Source: Gillisella vitis (GTDB lineage Bacteria > Pseudomonadota > Alphaproteobacteria > Rhizobiales > Rhizobiaceae). Taken from it: a stretch of DNA of 64,000 nt. A program made the position numbers and the translations under genes. This document shows, in pieces, positions 60,195 through 64,000 of this stretch. The notes under the pieces were generated by a model. That model was given only the letters and a program-made list of their open reading frames with translations. It did not search any database and was not told the origin of the DNA. Positions within the stretch are counted from its first letter, which is position 1. Every line of letters starts with the position of its first letter. The stretch spans positions 682,001 to 746,000 of the forward strand of contig NZ_CP056047.1 of the NCBI RefSeq assembly GCF_021559775.1, in the 5' to 3' direction.

Positions 60195-61487
60195 ATGGCT
60201 GTGCATCCCGGAAATGCAGACCGCTTGAAACAACCACCAAGATCCATTTTTAACGCCATTTCGGATTGGGCCTTGGCCTCGGCGTTGTCGCGCATCGTCA
60301 CCGTTGGATGGCTGGACATTGTCACTGCCAGCGGCAAGACGCTGTCATTTGGTGACCGCACGGGCGAACCTGTCACGGTTCGCTTCGCCGATACGCGCGC
60401 GCAATGGGCTTTTCTGATTGATGCCGATATGCGGCTGGGCGAACTTTATATGGATGAACGGTTCTTTGTCGATCAGGGAACCATGTTCGATTTCGTCTCT
60501 ATGGTCCTGCGGGAGGCGCAAAACGCCACCCATCCACTGATCGCCCGGATCATCGACGATGTGAGGACCCGGTTCAGGATCTTTCGACACCGCAATCTTC
60601 CCGCCAGATCCAAGCAGAATGTCGCGCACCATTATGATCTGGATGCACGGCTTTACGAACTGTTTCTGGATGAAGACCGACAGTATTCCTGCGCTTATTT
60701 CGAGCATGACACCCAGAGCCTGGACGACGCACAGCGCGCCAAGAAAGACCATCTTGCCGCCAAGCTGCGCCTCAAGCCGGGAAACCGTGTGCTGGATATT
60801 GGCTGCGGCTGGGGCGGTCTCGCCCTTCATCTGGCCAATAGGGCTGTTGGCGGAGAGGTGGTGGGCGTCACCTTGTCTGAAGAGCAGCTAGCCTACGCGG
60901 TCAAGCGGCCCCGCAAGCCTGCGACAGAAGCAGCCAATGTCGATTTCCGGCTGATGGATTATCGCAGTCTGGACGGCAAATTCGACCGCATCGTCTCGGT
61001 CGGCATGTTCGAGCATGTCGGTCTTGCGGCCTACAGGACGTTTTTCAGCAAATGCAGCGCGCTGCTGGCCGATGATGGCGTGATGGTGCTGCACACGATC
61101 GGCTGTTCCGCAACGCCGGGCTTTACCACGCCTTGGCTCGACAAATATATCTTCCCAGGCGGCTATATTCCGGCGCTGTCTGAAATCGTTCCTGAAATCG
61201 AAAAGGCTGGCCTGACGATCACGGATGTCGAGGTGCTGCGCATCCACTATGCCAAGACCTTGCGCCACTGGCGAGACCGCTTCACCGCCCGCTGGGCAGA
61301 GGCGGCTGCCCTCTATGACGAGCGCTTCTGCCGGATGTGGGACTATTATCTATCAACCGCCGAAGCCGCATTCTATCACGAGGATCTCGTGGTCTTTCAG
61401 ATTCAGATAGCCAAGAAAAACAACGTCTTACCGCTGACTCGGGATTATATTCTGACCGATCACGAAAAGCATGTCGCCGCCGTATAA
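60195..61487 (+). CDS. cfa: Cyclopropane-fatty-acyl-phospholipid synthase
   Basis: The 430-residue SAM-dependent enzyme has an N-terminal lipid-binding part, QNVAHHYDLDARLYELFLD, the SAM site VLDIGCGWGGLALHLA, and GMFEHVGLAAYRTFF with the active-site His region; the C-terminal YEDLxxFQxQ-type block is YHEDLVVFQIQIAKK. It methylenates unsaturated membrane fatty acids, often in stationary phase or acid stress. ATG 60195 is used; a TTG at 60186 lies nearer AAGGG (60178-60182). Confidence 0.93.
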   Translation: MAVHPGNADRLKQPPRSIFNAISDWALASALSRIVTVGWLDIVTASGKTLSFGDRTGEPVTVRFADTRAQWAFLIDADMRLGELYMDERFFVDQGTMFDFVSMVLREAQNATHPLIARIIDDVRTRFRIFRHRNLPARSKQNVAHHYDLDARLYELFLDEDRQYSCAYFEHDTQSLDDAQRAKKDHLAAKLRLKPGNRVLDIGCGWGGLALHLANRAVGGEVVGVTLSEEQLAYAVKRPRKPATEAANVDFRLMDYRSLDGKFDRIVSVGMFEHVGLAAYRTFFSKCSALLADDGVMVLHTIGCSATPGFTTPWLDKYIFPGGYIPALSEIVPEIEKAGLTITDVEVLRIHYAKTLRHWRDRFTARWAEAAALYDERFCRMWDYYLSTAEAAFYHEDLVVFQIQIAKKNNVLPLTRDYILTDHEKHVAAV

Positions 61488-61499
61488 GGCGCACGGTGA

Positions 61500-61829
61500 T
61501 CAATTTGTCGGCAAGAATCGGTGATAGCTATCGGGGTCGGTGACGATGTCGCGCACCATATCAAAGAATTCGGGAACTGTCTGGCCCAGTGTCTGGGGTG
61601 AAAAATCAAACCAGTACCGTTTGGAAAATTCGCCTTCGACATCATTGTGGTAACGGTGCAAGAACTCGTGCATTTCCTGCACTAATTGTTGCTTTCTGAT
61701 GTCCTCGGTCAATCGGGCATAGCCAGCAATCGCCTCGGGCACGCTTTGATATTCCAGATCCATATCCTGATGAAGATAGCTGCCAATCAGGCCTGAAAGT
61801 GCGTCGAAATCGTCAGTCATTGATTGCAT
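61500..61829 (-). CDS. Immunity protein, CdiI-like, for the adjacent RNase toxin
   Basis: The 109-residue acidic protein fits the contact-dependent inhibition immunity family with the hallmark LSGLIGSYLHQDMDLEY, followed by a helical middle and RYWFDFSPQTLGQTVPEFFD. It starts 15 bases after the toxin stop on the same strand, the usual toxin-immunity order. ATG 61829 or 61820, or TTG 61835, could be the start; no strong ribosome binding site is seen. Its job would be to bind and block the toxin in the cytoplasm. Confidence 0.8.
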   Translation of the reverse strand: MQSMTDDFDALSGLIGSYLHQDMDLEYQSVPEAIAGYARLTEDIRKQQLVQEMHEFLHRYHNDVEGEFSKRYWFDFSPQTLGQTVPEFFDMVRDIVTDPDSYHRFLPTN

Positions 61830-61844
61830 GGTCAATCGTTACTC

Positions 61845-62714
61845 TTACGGAACGGGATAGGAGGTGAGAATATAATGGGTCATTCCATTATAAGTCTCTT
61901 TCTTCAAAATAATTCGGAGCCTCGTCATTTGTTGAACCTGCCCTGATGCTCGGACCACACCTTGTCCGATCACCCGTCCTGCATCAAACACAATGGGTGG
62001 TTCCAGCTTGGAGCCAATGGCGGCATTCTGTGACCATTGCATGATCCGTGCCTGGTTCAACCTCAATGCTCTGGAAATTTGATCTTCAGCGATGCGCAGA
62101 CTGCTGAAGGACGAGATAACGGGAGGGGGCGCGCGATTGGTTGCTGTTTGTGCGATCCGTTGGCGTAGGAATGCCTCATCCTTGGCAATATGCCTCTCTA
62201 TCGTATGGCCGCCAAGGCGGCTTCCCGCCTGCGCTTCATGCTGCATCAAAGAGATACGTCCGGATCTAATGGCGGCCGCACGAACTGCGCCAGCCATTGC
62301 AGCCCCACCAATTGGCACCACAAAGTCCATCGCCATGCCGATGTTGTCTGCCGCCTGGGGCGATGCGCCAAGAGATTTTGCGAGGGACGACGTACCTGTC
62401 TCCGTCCAGGAGCGTTCGTTTTGCCCGGTCCATAATTGTCGTCCGCCCGTGGCGCATTGGTCTGCGGCATGAAGCGCCAAAGCTCCTCCACCGACCTTGG
62501 TCAACATTGTCGGTTCTGGTGTGGCAAGAAGTGCTCCGGCCGTCAGGCCTTCCGCAGCGCAGCCGAGCAAGCGTAATCCACCTATGACCCTGTTGCCCAG
62601 CGTTCCGCCTTGTTCGACCGTTTCCCCTTCAAGGACCGCCGCCAACTGAACGGCAGATACTGCGATAACCAATCCCCCGTCTATCGGAGCATTGCTTTCA
62701 TTTTCTGTTGGCAT
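61845..62714 (-). CDS. Orphan toxin with CdiA-CT-type RNase A domain
   Basis: The 289-residue product has an N-terminal half with hydrophobic Gly/Ala stretches (about 13-30, 43-65 and 128-148) and a C-terminal domain from about 165: LGGHTIERHIAKDEAFLRQR (H170, H175), SSFSSLRIAEDQISRAL, FDAGRVIGQGVV, and RIILKKETYNGM ending TSYPVP. This matches the bacterial RNase A-like domain of CdiA C-termini. No TpsB, large CdiA, PAAR or VgrG part is present, so delivery is unknown. ATG 62714 with GGGAGG upstream is chosen. The immunity gene follows. Confidence 0.82.
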   Translation of the reverse strand: MPTENESNAPIDGGLVIAVSAVQLAAVLEGETVEQGGTLGNRVIGGLRLLGCAAEGLTAGALLATPEPTMLTKVGGGALALHAADQCATGGRQLWTGQNERSWTETGTSSLAKSLGASPQAADNIGMAMDFVVPIGGAAMAGAVRAAAIRSGRISLMQHEAQAGSRLGGHTIERHIAKDEAFLRQRIAQTATNRAPPPVISSFSSLRIAEDQISRALRLNQARIMQWSQNAAIGSKLEPPIVFDAGRVIGQGVVRASGQVQQMTRLRIILKKETYNGMTHYILTSYPVP

Positions 62715-63055
62715 GGATAACCTCCCAAACATTCCGGCGTTGGGAAGGTTTCATTTTTCGTGAAATTTTACAACCCTCGCAAGGGATAAACCAGAAGGTT
62801 GCCGGAGACCCTATGCTGAAACATGGAACTCATGTTCCGTTCAATCGCAACAGAGCCATGTCCACTGTAATACCAAAGCTCGAAGATGCTGAAACATCCT
62901 CACTTTAAAGAGATTTCGAATATTTCAAATGCATGAAGGGCTTGAGATATTCGAAAACGGAATGCGAAGAGTCATTGAAAATTACTCTTCGCATAAGACA
63001 TAGCAGTGTAAGGGACGAGTGCGCCATTCAAGCCGCCACTCACTCGATGCCAAGT
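62715..63055. other. Intergenic region with dispersed repeat
   Basis: The 341 bases hold the toxin gene's promoter and ribosome binding site on one side and repeat copy B (62888-62993) on the other. The right end lies just past the stop of mgtE, which is encoded on the reverse strand, so its terminator should be here; I see no strong hairpin. Confidence 0.5.
62888..62993 (+). repeat. Dispersed repeat, copy B
   Basis: A gapless partner of copy A at 46382-46487, with about 70 % identity over the first 89 positions by hand count. It lies in the gap between the toxin and mgtE genes. The in-frame upstream TAA in this copy argues against it being part of an intact gene. Confidence 0.6.
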
Positions 63056-64000
63056 TTACAACAGCGTCCCGCTCAAGATCACCAGCGCAACCGTAAAATA
63101 GATCACCAGCCCTGACACATCCACCAGCGTCGCCACGGCAGGAGCCGAGGCGCTGGCGGGGTCGAGGCGCAGGCGTTGCAGCAGGAAGGGCAGCATTGAG
63201 CCTGCCATCGAGCCGAAGGTGACGATGCCGATAAGGGCGGCAAACACGGTGAAGCCAACCAGCAACCAATGGTCGCCGTAATTATAGAGACCCATATGCT
63301 GCCACAGCGCGATGCGAACGAAACCAACCAGGCCGAGAATGGTCCCCAGCGTCATGCCCGTGGGCAATTCACGGATGGCAACCCGCCACCAGTCGGAAAG
63401 CTTCAATTCGCCGACTGCCAGCGCCCGGATGATCAGCGAGGTCGCCTGCGAGCCGGAATTGCCGCCTGAGCTCATGATCAGCGGGATGAACAGGGTCAGC
63501 ACCACGGCCTTCTCCAGCTCGCCTTCAAAATATTGCATGGCGCTGGCGGTCAGCATTTCGCCGAGGAACAGGGCGGCGAGCCAGCCGGCCCGCTTCTTGA
63601 TCATGCCGGCAAAGCCGATCTGCATATAGGGCTTGCCGAGCGCTTCCATGCCGCCGAATTTCTGGGCGTCTTCAGTCGTATCTGCAATCATCGTGTCGAT
63701 CACGTCATCAACCGTGACAATGCCCAGCATCTGACCGGTATCGTTGGTGACGGGCAGGGCCAGCAGGTTGTTGCGGCGGATCAGGCGAGCCACTTCTTCC
63801 TGTGTCATCAACGGGCTTGCATGCACGACGCCATGACATTGGGCAACGGACAGGATGGAGGCCTCCGGCTCCACGGTGATCAGCCGACGCAGCGTGACCA
63901 CGGCAATAAGCGTCCGGGTGATACGATCCAGCACATAAATCGCATAGACGGTCTCACTGGCGTTTTCCACCATCCGCACATGGGCCAGTGTTTCGGCCAC
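63056..64000 (-). CDS. mgtE: Magnesium transporter MgtE (5' end cut by window edge)
   Basis: The visible 314 residues cover the two CBS repeats (YAIYVLDRITRTLIAVVTLR; ALPVTNDTGQMLGIVTVDDV) and the membrane part with the MgtE signature PLIMSSGGNSGSQATSLIIR and final helices (VDVSGLVIYFTVALVIL). The N-terminal domain lies beyond position 64000. MgtE is a Mg2+ channel gated by cytoplasmic Mg2+ binding to its N and CBS domains. The reverse-strand stop is TAA at 63056-63058. Confidence 0.93.
   Translation of the reverse strand: MAETLAHVRMVENASETVYAIYVLDRITRTLIAVVTLRRLITVEPEASILSVAQCHGVVHASPLMTQEEVARLIRRNNLLALPVTNDTGQMLGIVTVDDVIDTMIADTTEDAQKFGGMEALGKPYMQIGFAGMIKKRAGWLAALFLGEMLTASAMQYFEGELEKAVVLTLFIPLIMSSGGNSGSQATSLIIRALAVGELKLSDWWRVAIRELPTGMTLGTILGLVGFVRIALWQHMGLYNYGDHWLLVGFTVFAALIGIVTFGSMAGSMLPFLLQRLRLDPASASAPAVATLVDVSGLVIYFTVALVILSGTLL

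Overview
The window reads as one chromosomal segment of a GC-rich alphaproteobacterium of the Rhizobiaceae (Agrobacterium/Allorhizobium/Rhizobium type). This is an inference from gene content: a feuN-feuP-feuQ module next to a cytochrome c maturation operon (ccmI-ccmE-ccmF-ccmH, called cycHJKL in rhizobia), degP, a two-component pair, glnE and a PleC-type kinase, plus short dispersed hairpin repeats typical of rhizobia. I saw no rRNA, tRNA, transposase, integrase or CRISPR array.

Layout. 1-3127: two divergent paralogous sulfotransferase-like genes (the first cut by the window edge) and a CueR/HmrR-type copper regulator. 3796-21696: a nearly complete gene transfer agent (GTA) structural cluster of the Rhodobacter RcGTA type (g1, terminase, portal, g3.5, prohead protease, capsid, g6-g10.1, a very short tape measure, g12-g15). 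It is interrupted by genes not normally part of that core: a 47-aa reverse-strand gene, a GH19 endolysin, a 58-aa overlapping ORF, an antisense MFS transporter and a small membrane protein that could be a holin. 21876-24468: feuN-like, feuP, feuQ (osmosensing and cyclic glucan export control in Sinorhizobium). 24700-33809: surface lipoprotein, ccmI-E-F-H, lipoprotein, DegP protease, response regulator and histidine kinase. 33882-42196: glnE overlapping convergent pleC, then pepN.

42521-64000 is more accessory: a soluble receptor with chemotaxis signalling tip and sensor domain in reversed order, an EamA exporter, an MFS transporter, a winged-helix-like protein, two translationally coupled tiny genes, a UDG-family protein, a YegD-like Hsp70, an RND efflux operon with a small membrane protein, an SDR, ETF-ubiquinone oxidoreductase with its 3' end duplicated in tandem, branched-chain aminotransferase, cyclopropane fatty acid synthase, an orphan CdiA-CT RNase-type toxin with its immunity gene, and the 3' part of mgtE.

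Working together: the GTA block encodes DNA packaging, head, short tail and host-contact proteins; the embedded endolysin and candidate holin could supply lysis. The feu, degP, PleC and ccm genes are envelope-stress, cell-cycle and respiration functions. Candidate regulatory sites include a CtrA-like site upstream of pleC, an FNR/FixK-like palindrome upstream of ccmI and a 12-bp inverted repeat upstream of ilvE. All family calls come from reading the translated sequences; no database search was run.
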